NCBI GenBank assembly: GCA_017601245.1
Contig: JAFNJB010000051.1
Coordinates: forward strand, 1 to 33,236
Length of the DNA: 33,236 bases
Direction: 5' to 3'
Origin: Candidatus Brockarchaeota archaeon
Lineage (GTDB): Archaea; Thermoproteota; EX4484-205; JAAOZP01
The position numbers and the translations under genes were made by a program. Numbering within the stretch: position 1 is the stretch's first letter; every line of letters starts with the position of its first letter. This document shows positions 16,158 through 24,996 of this stretch, one piece after another. Under the pieces are notes generated by a model. The model worked only from the letters and a program-made list of their open reading frames with translations, searched no databases and had not been told where the DNA came from.

Positions 16158-17003
16158 TTAGTAACTTTCTATTAGGATTTTCGGATTGCGGATAAGATCG
16201 CTTGGAGTAATTTTTCTCCTCGGCTTACTAGCCACTATTAAACCTCTGCATTGCCCCCTCTTACTATCCTCGTCCCTTAGAAAATCAATGTCTTCAAAAA
16301 ACAGCCAGGTAATAGCCATTACTTCAGCCAACCCCCAGAAGTACAATGGTAATTCCGCTCTACTCTTTTTCACGAGATCGAACTCCAGCCTCTTAATCTC
16401 GCCGGTTATAGGATCGTAATCGCTATGCATACTTATTACAACCCTTTCCTTAGAGGCCTCGGGGAGTAGGAGCTCATACCCTTTTATTAGAAACATGTAA
16501 ATCTTATCGATTTCATCGATTATGAAAACACCGTTTTCACTAATTGAACTCGATACCGACGCCAAGAGTCTAACTAGCCTCCAAGGATTGAAATGAGGGG
16601 TAGAATTACCGTATAAAAGCCCTATGTCATACTTCTTACCTGTTTCATGGATTTTGAGGGCATCTAACTGTTCAACTTTGACATCTACTCCAACTTCTTT
16701 ACCGAATTTAATAGCTTTCTTTAAAGCAGATTTCCTAAGATCTGTTATAGTCAAGTCGATGCGTTTTCCAGATTCCGCAAAGGCCTTTGCCAGAGCTATT
16801 CCACCTATACCGGTTCCTCCGCATACATCTACCAAACTTATACAATCCCTGTTCGATATTAAAGAGCGTATCCACTCTTGGGCAATAAGTCTCTTAAACC
16901 TCTCCAATGCTTCTTCATACCTCGACCTCCCTTCTTCACTCCAAGGGTCCTCAGGCCAAGGCATAACCTCATATATTTCTTCTAATTTCTTATCCTCGTT
17001 CAA
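16158..17003 (-). CDS. SAM-dependent class I methyltransferase
   Basis: The 281-aa cytoplasmic protein has a Rossmann-type methyltransferase core. Motif I is LVDVCGGTGIGG (about 57-68), motif II is LTITDLRKSAL, and an acidic residue lies in VEQLDAL (motif III). YDIGLLYGNSTPHFNPWRLVRLLASVSSSISENGVFIIDE supplies motifs IV-V. A Trp/Pro-rich N-terminus (MPWPEDPWSEEGRSRYE) precedes the core. The substrate is not recognisable; small molecules or proteins are possible. The start is TTG 17003; a TATA element (CTTTTAAAC on the plus strand, 17028-17036) lies about 30 nt upstream, consistent with a leaderless mRNA. It has the same orientation as the AOR gene but a separate promoter 120 bases away. Confidence 0.82.
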   Translation of the reverse strand: MNEDKKLEEIYEVMPWPEDPWSEEGRSRYEEALERFKRLIAQEWIRSLISNRDCISLVDVCGGTGIGGIALAKAFAESGKRIDLTITDLRKSALKKAIKFGKEVGVDVKVEQLDALKIHETGKKYDIGLLYGNSTPHFNPWRLVRLLASVSSSISENGVFIIDEIDKIYMFLIKGYELLLPEASKERVVISMHSDYDPITGEIKRLEFDLVKKSRAELPLYFWGLAEVMAITWLFFEDIDFLRDEDSKRGQCRGLIVASKPRRKITPSDLIRNPKILIESY

Positions 17004-17028
17004 CCTTTAGCATCAACGTCAATATTTC

Positions 17029-17037
17029 TTTTAAACC
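17029..17037 (-). promoter_or_regulatory. TATA box of the methyltransferase gene
   Basis: GGTTTAAAA on the minus strand is centred about 30 nt before TTG 17003, predicting a near-leaderless mRNA. Confidence 0.4.
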
Positions 17038-17124
17038 TTCTTCTGAAGAGCCTTTAAGCAAATGCTAAGAAAAGAAATTTAAGTTTAGAAATGGAAAATT
17101 TAGATATTCGCTATATTCAAAGGA

Positions 17125-18870
17125 CTATTGTAACATTTTGAAGAATTCCATTATTCCTTCTCTAATAAAGCTTTCATTTAATATTCCTAATGGAGACTCT
17201 TTCTCCAGTATTCTTCTTGGAATTCTAAGTAAGTCAGGTTTAAAACCCTCTCTTATCTTAAATAGATACTTGTTCTTGAGGATTTCTACTCCTGTTTTTC
17301 TTAAAGACTCTTCTGTAGTATCTAAGCCTATGACTCTCAGAGTTTTTACAACTATCTCAGGCGTGTAGATCCCCCTCGCGAAGAAACATAAAACTAGGCT
17401 TGACAATATTTGACGCCAAGATTCCTCTCTGAAAAGGATTTCAGCTATTTCCTTAGGCGTTCTATTTACGCCAGTTTTAGCATCCTCTTCATCGATGCTG
17501 TATCCCGCACTATCGAGGTGACTATGTCTAGAGCCCGTTGAGAACGTTAGGTAGGCAGCCGGACCAGTGTGATAACCGGGCATCTCGTTTCCTCCAAAAG
17601 ACAACGCGAAATCTAAACCACCATATTTTGAAGCAGCGTATTCAACTCCTCTGGCTAAAGCCGAGTAGAACTCGTTGGGTTGGTGAACTATTTTTCTAAT
17701 AGCCTCCCTGTATGAATTTGAATCTCCCCACTTTAGCTCTATGCCCAGCGTTTCATTACTTGTTATGATCCCCCTCTCATATGCTTCAGTAGCCCAAGCA
17801 AGAGTAACGCCTGTACTTATGGCGTCTAATCCTTGAATTTCTACTTCATCCATTAGCTTAAGCCATTCGACCGGGTCGGTGACACCAAGCATAGATCCAA
17901 GAGCGTACAACGGTTCGTAATCGTATGGGATCATAGTAGTCTTGTAGAAGTATGGCTCGTCTTCATATGGTTCCCTTAAAGTAGCTAAATGTATGCATGC
18001 AACAGGACAGTGAGAACAGGCGATTCTCCTACCTAAATATTTCTGAGCCAGGTTTTCACCAGAGATATTCTCAGCGTTTTCAAGACTAGTTTCTTTCAAA
18101 TTGAAGGATGGTAACGCTTTAAGTTCATTGAGCGGTAGGACGTTAGAGGAAGTCCCAATATCATGATACTTCTTCATCAATAGAGACTTAACAGCCAGAT
18201 TGAATATCTCATCATACACATTCCTGTAATAACCCACATCCCTTATTTTAATCGAGTATTTTCCAGATATTACAATGGCCTTAAGCTTTTTACTTCCGAA
18301 GACCGCTCCAAGTCCTAATCTACCAAAGTGACGGTATGTTTCTACAACAACGCTTGCGTATGAAACCATTTTCTCACCAGCGCTACCGATTCTCATTATA
18401 GTCCTAAAGCCGGCTCCCTTTTCAAGCTCTCTTATCACTCTGCCAACCGTGTAGCTGTTCTCAACACCCCATAGTCCAGAGGCGTCTCTGAAGTACACTT
18501 TATCCCCATGGATTGCCAAGTATACTGGAGTCTCACTAGAGCCTCTTATTACGATTGCACCATAGCCCGCCATGCGGATGGCACTAGCAGTCCTGCCCCC
18601 CGCATGGCTTTCACCCAAGTTTCCAGTAAGCGGTGACTTGAACATTGCAATCGTTTTAGAAGCCATTGGGAATAAACCGGTTAGGGGCCCGACTGAAAAT
18701 ATTATAGGGTTATCAGGCCCAAGCGGATCAGTATTGGGTGGGCATTCCTCGGCAAGAAGCCTTATTGCAACACCTACACCACCTAAATACTCTTCAAATA
18801 AGTCAGGTCTATTCTCAACATGGAAACTTCTTCGCGAAAGATCTACGTAAAGCACTCTGTCAAGCCTCAA
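17125..18870 (-). CDS. Aldehyde:ferredoxin oxidoreductase family tungsten enzyme
   Basis: The 581-aa protein belongs to the AOR family, tungsten-bispyranopterin enzymes that oxidise aldehydes to acids or reduce other substrates in exchange for ferredoxin electrons. The [4Fe-4S] ligands are C285, C288 and C292 (CSHCPVAC) plus C495 (LVLCFF), the normal AOR spacing. Cofactor regions are visible: PMASKTIAMFKSPLTGNLGESHAGG, FGRLGLGAVFGSKKLKA, and EIQGLDAISTGVTLAW. It is slightly shorter than the typical 600-620 aa. TTG 18870 follows a good SD (GGAGTGATG) that overlaps the end of the ferredoxin gene, 6 nt upstream; the two form one operon. The substrate is unknown; it could be an aldehyde or an aromatic/CoA-linked compound. 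Confidence 0.92.
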   Translation of the reverse strand: MRLDRVLYVDLSRRSFHVENRPDLFEEYLGGVGVAIRLLAEECPPNTDPLGPDNPIIFSVGPLTGLFPMASKTIAMFKSPLTGNLGESHAGGRTASAIRMAGYGAIVIRGSSETPVYLAIHGDKVYFRDASGLWGVENSYTVGRVIRELEKGAGFRTIMRIGSAGEKMVSYASVVVETYRHFGRLGLGAVFGSKKLKAIVISGKYSIKIRDVGYYRNVYDEIFNLAVKSLLMKKYHDIGTSSNVLPLNELKALPSFNLKETSLENAENISGENLAQKYLGRRIACSHCPVACIHLATLREPYEDEPYFYKTTMIPYDYEPLYALGSMLGVTDPVEWLKLMDEVEIQGLDAISTGVTLAWATEAYERGIITSNETLGIELKWGDSNSYREAIRKIVHQPNEFYSALARGVEYAASKYGGLDFALSFGGNEMPGYHTGPAAYLTFSTGSRHSHLDSAGYSIDEEDAKTGVNRTPKEIAEILFREESWRQILSSLVLCFFARGIYTPEIVVKTLRVIGLDTTEESLRKTGVEILKNKYLFKIREGFKPDLLRIPRRILEKESPLGILNESFIREGIMEFFKMLQ

Positions 18871-18876
18871 TGCTCA

Positions 18877-19275
18877 TCACTCCTTTAACTTTATTACGCC
18901 ATAATGGCAATAATTTACGCAGTATCCGCAGTGGACGCATATATTTGGCTTATTTGCTTCATCATCCCAGAAGATTGCACCGAAGGGGCAGGCTTCAACA
19001 CATCTGCCACAACCTATGCATTTAGAACTATTGAGTATTACACCTCCTCCCTTTCTTAATGTCAGAGCATCTGTTATGCAGACTTTCATACATGGAGGGG
19101 AGGGGCAGGCTCTGCACACTACTACTGCAAACCCTCTTTCAACTCCTCCAATGGATTTAACGTGTATTGCTGATTTTGCAAACCCTCCCTCGCCAAACCT
19201 TCTTGAACATGCGAACATGCATAGCTGGCATCCTACACACTTCTCGGTATCTAGTACGGTAAGCCTCTTAACCAT
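18877..19275 (-). CDS. Four-cluster 4Fe-4S ferredoxin subunit (AorA/YdhY-like)
   Basis: The 132-aa protein has exactly sixteen cysteines in four sets that can hold four [4Fe-4S] clusters: C13/16/19/23, C54/57/62/66 (CxxCxxxxCxxxC, as in DmsB-type subunits), C86/89/92/96 and C113/116/119/123. It has no signal peptide or membrane segment. Placed 6 nt before the AOR gene, it is the likely electron carrier subunit of that enzyme, as AorA is in AorABC and as in the YdhV/YdhY pair. This contrasts with classic hyperthermophile AORs that use a separate soluble ferredoxin. The ATG lies about 26 nt after a TATA box and also has GGAGA just before it. Confidence 0.92.
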   Translation of the reverse strand: MVKRLTVLDTEKCVGCQLCMFACSRRFGEGGFAKSAIHVKSIGGVERGFAVVVCRACPSPPCMKVCITDALTLRKGGGVILNSSKCIGCGRCVEACPFGAIFWDDEANKPNICVHCGYCVNYCHYGVIKLKE

Positions 19276-19296
19276 CTTTCTCCAAATATCTAAGCC

Positions 19297-19305
19297 AACT
19301 TATAG
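19297..19305 (-). promoter_or_regulatory. TATA box of the ferredoxin/AOR operon
   Basis: CTATAAGTT on the minus strand is centred about 26 nt before ATG 19275, the leaderless spacing. A perfect inverted repeat touches its upstream edge. Confidence 0.5.
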
Positions 19306-19320
19306 TCTTTTCTAAAGACT
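19304..19320 (-). promoter_or_regulatory. Candidate operator: perfect inverted repeat at the AOR promoter
   Basis: AGTCTTT-TCT-AAAGACT is a perfect 7-bp inverted repeat covering the BRE position and the first base of the TATA box of the ferredoxin/AOR operon. A repressor here would block TBP/TFB binding; an activator site is also possible. Repeats of this size occur about twice by chance in a window this long, so the position is the main argument. Confidence 0.4.
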
Positions 19321-19354
19321 TAGAATGTAATCAAGATGAACAAAAGTCTATGAT

Positions 19355-20395
19355 TTAACCTTTAAACAGGAATGGCTTTGGAATATATTTTCTCAAGATC
19401 TTCAAAACTCCTCCGCGATTCCCGGCTAAGACCTCTATGTCGTAGTCAGCGTATGATATCCAGTTATTCTTAACTTTAACAGCAGGTTTGAAGTGTAATT
19501 CCAATTCTCCGAAGCAGAGATCAGGGCCTGAATTGTAAGATTGTACGCATCCCTTTGGACCCTGCGGATCCGCTTTCGCAACGTCTAGACATTCATCCTG
19601 GCTCTCAGGAGCCATAAGAGTCCTCATTGAAATCAGGAAGACCTCGTTTTTACCGTATTCAGCATAGTACATTATGCTTGAGCAACCGGGGTTGAGCATG
19701 TCTTCAGGCATAACCCCAAGCTTGTAAACAGCCATGCCGTCTATTTTGAATGATACGTGGTCTCTCGAAACCTTGAGCCTATTCTTCGGTATCGCTCCGA
19801 AATAGTGCACCGGCTTTGCCCTGGGATTTACTGGAACTATGACAGTGCCAGCCTTACCTGGACGTACTTGGGTAATGGACCAAAGGTTTACACCCTCCTT
19901 AACCCCGTTTCTAGCTATTAACGCGTCTCTGACTCTAAGCCTAATGCAACTTAGACCCTTAACACTCGTTTCCTGTAATGAAACTCGCCTCGATAGAGAG
20001 AAACCAATTTTAGTTTTATTCTTGAAGTCTTCCAGCTCCACGTCTTCTTCTAGAATTACGCTTTTAGCATCCGAATGAGTTATCTTCCAGTCTCCAGGAT
20101 CTAGTTGGACGGGGCAGAACCAATCTTCAAAGCTATCTGGCTTTTTATAGAAGAAATTTCTCTCAGGCGAAATCCAGAGCCTATTCCCACCTATCCTCCA
20201 GTCCCTGTTAACAATTGCTTCTCGCGGATTATTAGCAATCCAGAATGGATTTTGCAATTTACCTATGAAGACCCCCAGGATCCTCGCACCGTATTCCGAT
20301 ATTATTACGGAACCGGTATCGCTCTTAAGCTCTACTATTTTCGAAACATCTTTTAAAACATCGATAAGCTGTTCCTTATTCACTATTGCTGACAT
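19355..20395 (-). CDS. Galactose mutarotase-like sugar-binding protein (DUF4380/DUF6786-like)
   Basis: The product is 346 aa from ATG 20395. The block GARILGVFIG, followed by RIGGNRLWISPERNFFYKKP and NLWSITQVRPGKAGTVIVPV, resembles the galactose mutarotase-like families DUF4380/DUF6786. These are all-beta proteins that bind sugars in an aldose-1-epimerase fold. No signal peptide is seen. The track's TTG 20410 is less likely because a TATA box (20418-20427) is centred about 28 nt before ATG 20395, giving a leaderless start. It lies 55 nt (to TTG) or 70 nt (to ATG) after the GH116 gene and shares its strand with the sugar block, so it may act on the released sugar. The function is not proven. 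Confidence 0.72.
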   Translation of the reverse strand: MSAIVNKEQLIDVLKDVSKIVELKSDTGSVIISEYGARILGVFIGKLQNPFWIANNPREAIVNRDWRIGGNRLWISPERNFFYKKPDSFEDWFCPVQLDPGDWKITHSDAKSVILEEDVELEDFKNKTKIGFSLSRRVSLQETSVKGLSCIRLRVRDALIARNGVKEGVNLWSITQVRPGKAGTVIVPVNPRAKPVHYFGAIPKNRLKVSRDHVSFKIDGMAVYKLGVMPEDMLNPGCSSIMYYAEYGKNEVFLISMRTLMAPESQDECLDVAKADPQGPKGCVQSYNSGPDLCFGELELHFKPAVKVKNNWISYADYDIEVLAGNRGGVLKILRKYIPKPFLFKG

Positions 20396-20417
20396 TTCGT
20401 GAAGAAACAAGTATTCT

Positions 20418-20427
20418 AATAAATAAG
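20418..20427 (-). promoter_or_regulatory. TATA box of the mutarotase-like gene
   Basis: CTTATTTATTAG on the minus strand includes this element; its centre is about 28 nt from ATG 20395. It decides that ATG over TTG 20410. Confidence 0.45.
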
Positions 20428-20465
20428 CTTTTCCTGGCTTACTTATACTAAATAATTAGGTTTAA

Positions 20466-23033
20466 TCAGGGTTCGCGGAATAGAGTGCTTATGAATGGGA
20501 TTAATTGCTCAGAGCCTACTACTGTAGTTTTGCTTTCCATCTGCTTCTCTTTAACAAACTGTAATACTAAGTGCGTGTATATTGCACCCGGCCTAGTGTA
20601 ACCGGCTACAATATAATGAGGACCCTTTTTGGTTTCTCCCTTTTCCTTCTCCAGCGTTGGCCTGACACTATCTGGAGTTATTAGGGAATTACCATGTTGG
20701 AATATGACTCTATCCATCACTTTGTACACTTCTTTACTCTCCCTGATCAGACCGTAGTAGTCTAGGAGCTGGGCGAAAACGTAGTTAGATGCGATATACA
20801 CGTCTTTTCCCTGGTCTGATTCTACCGGTCCGCCGTTTTGAGTACGAGCAGTAGCCCATCCCATGGGAGTCCTATTGTTTCTATAAATTGTCCTAAGGAT
20901 TTTTATTACCCTGTCTTTAGGAATGAAAGGTTCTTCACCCATTGCTATCCAGAACCATAGGCCATCGAGTTGATTAGTCCAAACATCCGTATTTACCTTA
21001 CCCGTCTTCGGATCGTAGCATGTAACGTAATATTGTAGTCTAATTCCACGTTTATTCTTAGTATCTCTCCAAAGCTTCTCATAAATAGTAAAACATTTCT
21101 GGAATATCTCTTCATACTCCTTCTTTGCAGTTTCATCTTTCATCATTTCAGCCATTTTAATCATGGCTTTACAGGAGGCGAGGAAAACATTTGCACTGTA
21201 CGAGTCTATGCCGAATAGGTTTATGTTGTCGAAAGTATTTTTGACTTCATTTGGATTACCCTCTGGAAAACCGTCTCCATCCAAATCTAGTTTTCTCAAA
21301 AACTCGAACCCAAACTTGAGCGTTTGCCAATTTCTTCTTAGAAAGTCGATATCGCCCGTGAATTTAACATTGCGAAGAACCCTTAAAGCCAGTTTCGGGA
21401 AAAGATCTGTCCAGTAATTCGGGTTATACCATGCGTATTCACATACGTTGCGTAAAGCATGTCCCTTTGTCATAGTCCCTAAATCGTGAAACACGCTCCC
21501 CTTGACTTTAGAAGCAGCTCTTATATGTGTCAAAGATTTGCCCTTGTATTCCTCAGGATGATCTTCAAAATGCTTTCTCATTTCGATGAAGTGCGCATGG
21601 AAATGATAGTATCGCTCTCTGGGATCTTCTTGCATAATCGAGTCGATTAAACGCTGGCAAATCTCCATTTCTACATCTGGAAACATCATTATGAGTATCA
21701 TTGAATACCAGTCAACATCTGAGGAATCGATGTATGGGTAATCGAAGCATTCTAGAAACCTCGCTACATCCTTACCGTTTTCATCTTCAATCCAGGCAGC
21801 GGCATTCGACAAGAGGAAGTGAAATTCGTTAAATATCAGCCTTGTTAGTCGCATTGCGCCTTCAAAATCATCCTTATACGATGGGCTTTTTCTTATGAAT
21901 CTAAATATCTTGTTCTGAATGGCAATAGTCCTACTTAACCACTGGAGATAATTATCTAAAGCAATTTTTGCCATCTCTTTAGCTCGGTTTTCCTCATCCT
22001 TAAAATACTTGACATATTTACGTTCAAACCTCGCGCCGTCACAGTACCATTGTTCAGGAAAGTCGAAAACTATAGCAAACGGTATTTTGATTTTAGCCTT
22101 GGGTTTCAAATCGAAGGTAACGCTAATAGCGGCGCCATAATCGTTATTGGCCTGGGGCCTGTGTTTTTCATAAAAGCTCCCGTCATTATTCAATACTAGA
22201 TCCTGTTTCAAACTATTTAGTCTGAAGTATGGTTGCGTATCGATCATAACATTCTCCATTTCAGGTACAGCTATGACCATCCTCTCTCTACTCTCAGAAC
22301 TACCCATTACAACCCCTCTTATGCCGGCGTAGCGAAATTCCTCATGGATATGCCCCTTTAATGGAGTTGAACATATGTATACGCTGTCTTGGTCGATTGG
22401 CCGATACTTCTTTTGTTGAAGATTGACGAGAGACGGTCTAGGTACTACCAAAGTAATTTTTTGAACCTGGTTAGTATTGTTAGTCACCTCATACTCCTCT
22501 ACACCGATCGGCATAAAAGTTTGAATGTTTCCGGATAGAAGAGGAGAAATCAATCTCCTTGTTACCGTAATCTTCTTCAAATCATACGTTATTTCTGCAA
22601 GAGGCGGGGCAATGAGGATTGAAGTCTGTTTCACAGACACGGGCGGGTGATAGTAATTCTCGGAAACAGGTATATCGTCAGGGCTCTCTATAATACTAGG
22701 GTCTTTCGTAGTAAGCATGAAGTATTCTCCTCCTTCTAATACACCGGGCTTAGCTGAAATCTTGGGATTAGGGATACGGACGAAGGGTGCGGAAGCGAAT
22801 TGAATTGCTTTTTGATTCAAAAAGACTAGTCTCCCGGCATCGTTAAGCCTATTGTATAATCCGTCGGGGGAAATGCCTACAGAGCATGTTGGAGCGCCTT
22901 GGATGAAAATGGTCTGGGGGAATTGCATTGTTTTAGACATTCCTTGAAAGTGGATTCCCATCTTATTCTTGACATAGATTTCAGTTATTTTCTCCCCGGA
23001 AATTTTAAACAGTTCAGGTATTTTCAAATCCAT
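20466..23033 (-). CDS. Glycoside hydrolase family 116-like (beta-glucosidase/xylosidase/GlcNAcase type)
   Basis: The 855-aa cytoplasmic protein has an N-terminal beta-sandwich (about residues 1-370) and a C-terminal (alpha/alpha)6 catalytic region (about 390-840). The GH116 blocks are recognisable. RFLECFDYPYIDSSDVDWYSMILIMMFPDVE aligns with the nucleophile region, with E428 as candidate nucleophile. LDLDGDGFPEGNPNEVKNTFDNINLFGIDSYSANVF aligns with the acid/base region, with D602. NQLDGLWFWIAMG follows. Characterised archaeal GH116 enzymes hydrolyse beta-glucosides, beta-xylosides or beta-GlcNAc. There is no signal peptide, so the substrate is imported or made in the cell. It is longer than SSO1353-type enzymes (about 660 aa). 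The gap to the GH3 gene is 181 bases and a weak TATA lies near 23077, so it may have its own promoter. Confidence 0.82.
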   Translation of the reverse strand: MDLKIPELFKISGEKITEIYVKNKMGIHFQGMSKTMQFPQTIFIQGAPTCSVGISPDGLYNRLNDAGRLVFLNQKAIQFASAPFVRIPNPKISAKPGVLEGGEYFMLTTKDPSIIESPDDIPVSENYYHPPVSVKQTSILIAPPLAEITYDLKKITVTRRLISPLLSGNIQTFMPIGVEEYEVTNNTNQVQKITLVVPRPSLVNLQQKKYRPIDQDSVYICSTPLKGHIHEEFRYAGIRGVVMGSSESRERMVIAVPEMENVMIDTQPYFRLNSLKQDLVLNNDGSFYEKHRPQANNDYGAAISVTFDLKPKAKIKIPFAIVFDFPEQWYCDGARFERKYVKYFKDEENRAKEMAKIALDNYLQWLSRTIAIQNKIFRFIRKSPSYKDDFEGAMRLTRLIFNEFHFLLSNAAAWIEDENGKDVARFLECFDYPYIDSSDVDWYSMILIMMFPDVEMEICQRLIDSIMQEDPRERYYHFHAHFIEMRKHFEDHPEEYKGKSLTHIRAASKVKGSVFHDLGTMTKGHALRNVCEYAWYNPNYWTDLFPKLALRVLRNVKFTGDIDFLRRNWQTLKFGFEFLRKLDLDGDGFPEGNPNEVKNTFDNINLFGIDSYSANVFLASCKAMIKMAEMMKDETAKKEYEEIFQKCFTIYEKLWRDTKNKRGIRLQYYVTCYDPKTGKVNTDVWTNQLDGLWFWIAMGEEPFIPKDRVIKILRTIYRNNRTPMGWATARTQNGGPVESDQGKDVYIASNYVFAQLLDYYGLIRESKEVYKVMDRVIFQHGNSLITPDSVRPTLEKEKGETKKGPHYIVAGYTRPGAIYTHLVLQFVKEKQMESKTTVVGSEQLIPFISTLFREP

Positions 23034-23072
23034 AATTACTGCTCACGCCCAAACGGTTGTTCTCACCTTCCA

Positions 23073-23083
23073 ATAAATTTTTC
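23073..23083 (-). promoter_or_regulatory. Possible TATA box of the GH116 gene
   Basis: AAAAATTTATT on the minus strand lies about 45 nt before ATG 23033 in the 181-base gap after the GH3 gene. The rest of the gap shows no ORF or RNA that I can recognise. Confidence 0.3.
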
Positions 23084-23214
23084 TTCCCACAATATTCTCA
23101 TTATTAGGTTTAGGTTGTAAAATATTCTGAGGCAAGAAAGATAGAAATAACTCCATAAAACTTTAAAAAAGAAATTTGTGCTTGAATATCACGTTACAGC
23201 TTTTTGTACTCGCC

Positions 23215-24990
23215 TTATGGAGCGTTACTTACAGGTAGCTTAGTCGTGGGTGAAGGCTTTATCTTTCCGAAAAGTAGATCGGCTGCGGCCCTTATAGAAT
23301 CTGGTGATGCGCTGAAATTACACACTACAGCATCTGCCTCCTTTGTAACCCCCTCTATGTAGGGATAGTTTGTTACAACAACGACGGTATGTCCAGCTTC
23401 TTTGAGTTTCTTAACCAGATGCCAATTGGTTCCTTCCTTAACGATTCGCGCGTAATAATTGGTCATAACAACTAAGTCTGCTTGTTTAGCGAGTTCGAGG
23501 CATTCTGCCACTTCTTCATCAGTCGCATGGAATGCCGTATCAGTTAAAATCAGATTATACGAATGGTTCGCCATCGCCTCGCAGAACATGTGAGTGTGAC
23601 TGTAAGAATCTTTCCCTAGAAACGCGTATGGAATACGCTGTTCTATCACTAATATTTTCTGATCTTTTTTCAGCGGTAGTATTTTCTTATCATCACGCAG
23701 TATCATTAATGCCTTCCTCGCAACATTTAAAGACAGATCTATGACTTTTTTGCTTCTTACTATAGCACGTGTTTTATTTGGATCCATCTTCCCCGCTTTT
23801 TCAAACAAACCCTGGTCGTATTTCATTGCCAATAGGTGTCTAACAGCATCGTCAAGTCTTTCCTTAGGCAACTCGCCGGTTTCAACAGCCTCTTTTATCC
23901 TGAAGAAGGCCTGTGACCTTGATTCATCATCTGCCTTAAGGAGGATAGTGTCAACTCCAGCCTTCAGTGCTAATACGCATGCTTCCGGAACAGGCCACCT
24001 TCTAAGTATAGCGGCCATACCGATAGCGTCGGAGACTATTACACCGTCGAACCCTAACTCGTTTCTCAAAAGGTCGATTAGAATACGTGGTGACAGTGTT
24101 GCAGGCATGCTCTCATCATAAGCCGGGTAGACGGTATGTGCCGTCATAATTGCCTTTATCCCCGCGTCTATTACTGCTTTGAAGGGGTAAAGCTCGACTT
24201 CATGCATTCTCTTTTTGTCCGCCCTTATTACATCCAATTCATCGTGTGCATCAATTCCAGAGTCTCCTCTACCGGGGAAATGCTTTGCTGTCGCCACTAG
24301 TCCCCCATCTTGAAGGCCCTTGGTCAAGGCGACTGCAAACTTTGCACAAACCTTAGGATCGTCGCTAAAAGACCTTACTCCAATCTCTGGATTCCTAGGA
24401 TTCGTATTAACGTCGCAGACCGGTGAATATATTTGAGTAATACCCATTGCGCTTAATTGTTTTCCGATTGTTAGACCAACCTGGTAGGTTAGACGTACGT
24501 CGCCAATGGCTGCTAGACCCATAGGAGGTGGGAACTGCCTTATTCCTCCAGAGGTATAGTCGTTTTTGAAATCGCCTTCAAAATCGATGGTTAGGTGTAG
24601 AGGAATCCCGGAAGGCCTGCTCATAGCAATTTTCTGTACTTTATTCAGAGCCTCAGTATATTCTTCTGGAGTTATGCTGTAGCCGGGAGTAGTAGGATTG
24701 AAATATGTTTCTGCTATCTTAAAGTAACCCTTCGGCGGTTTAAAGTTCGGGTCTATTTGAGAACGTCCCCAGTAGAGATTCTTACAGGTTTCAAGAGTGT
24801 AGGGTTCTAGGCATAGGCCTCCTGCGTGTAGTTTTGTAATCATTTCATAAGTGCTAGGCGTAACTATATTACCACGCCATGTGAAGGTTAGGCATTGCCC
24901 CACTTTCTCCTCCAGGCTCATGCTCTTTAGCTTTCTCTCAACGAAGGCATCTCTCTTCTTAGTGTCTTTCTTCCTACCTGTTTTTGCCAT
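23215..24990 (-). CDS. Glycoside hydrolase family 3, NagZ-type beta-N-acetylhexosaminidase
   Basis: The 591-aa protein has a GH3 TIM barrel (about residues 20-400) and a C-terminal alpha/beta-sandwich domain (about 420-591). The nucleophile is D321 in VIVSDAIGM. KHFPGRGDSGIDAHDELDV carries the D247/H249 dyad on the loop that serves as acid/base in NagZ-type enzymes, which favours beta-N-acetylhexosaminide substrates over beta-glucosides. Archaea have no murein, so chitin oligomers or N-glycan pieces are more likely substrates. There is no signal peptide; the N-terminus is basic (AKTGRKKDTKKRD). ATG 24990 has the SD GAGGTGAG, which overlaps the stop of the PfkB gene 6 nt upstream, so the two are one operon. 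Confidence 0.88.
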   Translation of the reverse strand: MAKTGRKKDTKKRDAFVERKLKSMSLEEKVGQCLTFTWRGNIVTPSTYEMITKLHAGGLCLEPYTLETCKNLYWGRSQIDPNFKPPKGYFKIAETYFNPTTPGYSITPEEYTEALNKVQKIAMSRPSGIPLHLTIDFEGDFKNDYTSGGIRQFPPPMGLAAIGDVRLTYQVGLTIGKQLSAMGITQIYSPVCDVNTNPRNPEIGVRSFSDDPKVCAKFAVALTKGLQDGGLVATAKHFPGRGDSGIDAHDELDVIRADKKRMHEVELYPFKAVIDAGIKAIMTAHTVYPAYDESMPATLSPRILIDLLRNELGFDGVIVSDAIGMAAILRRWPVPEACVLALKAGVDTILLKADDESRSQAFFRIKEAVETGELPKERLDDAVRHLLAMKYDQGLFEKAGKMDPNKTRAIVRSKKVIDLSLNVARKALMILRDDKKILPLKKDQKILVIEQRIPYAFLGKDSYSHTHMFCEAMANHSYNLILTDTAFHATDEEVAECLELAKQADLVVMTNYYARIVKEGTNWHLVKKLKEAGHTVVVVTNYPYIEGVTKEADAVVCNFSASPDSIRAAADLLFGKIKPSPTTKLPVSNAP

Positions 24991-24996
24991 TTTATC

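Noticed and set aside
16624-17010. 128-aa plus-strand ORF inside the methyltransferase gene
   Set aside because: The minus-strand frame carries a clear SAM-binding motif I; the plus-strand ORF has no recognisable motif.
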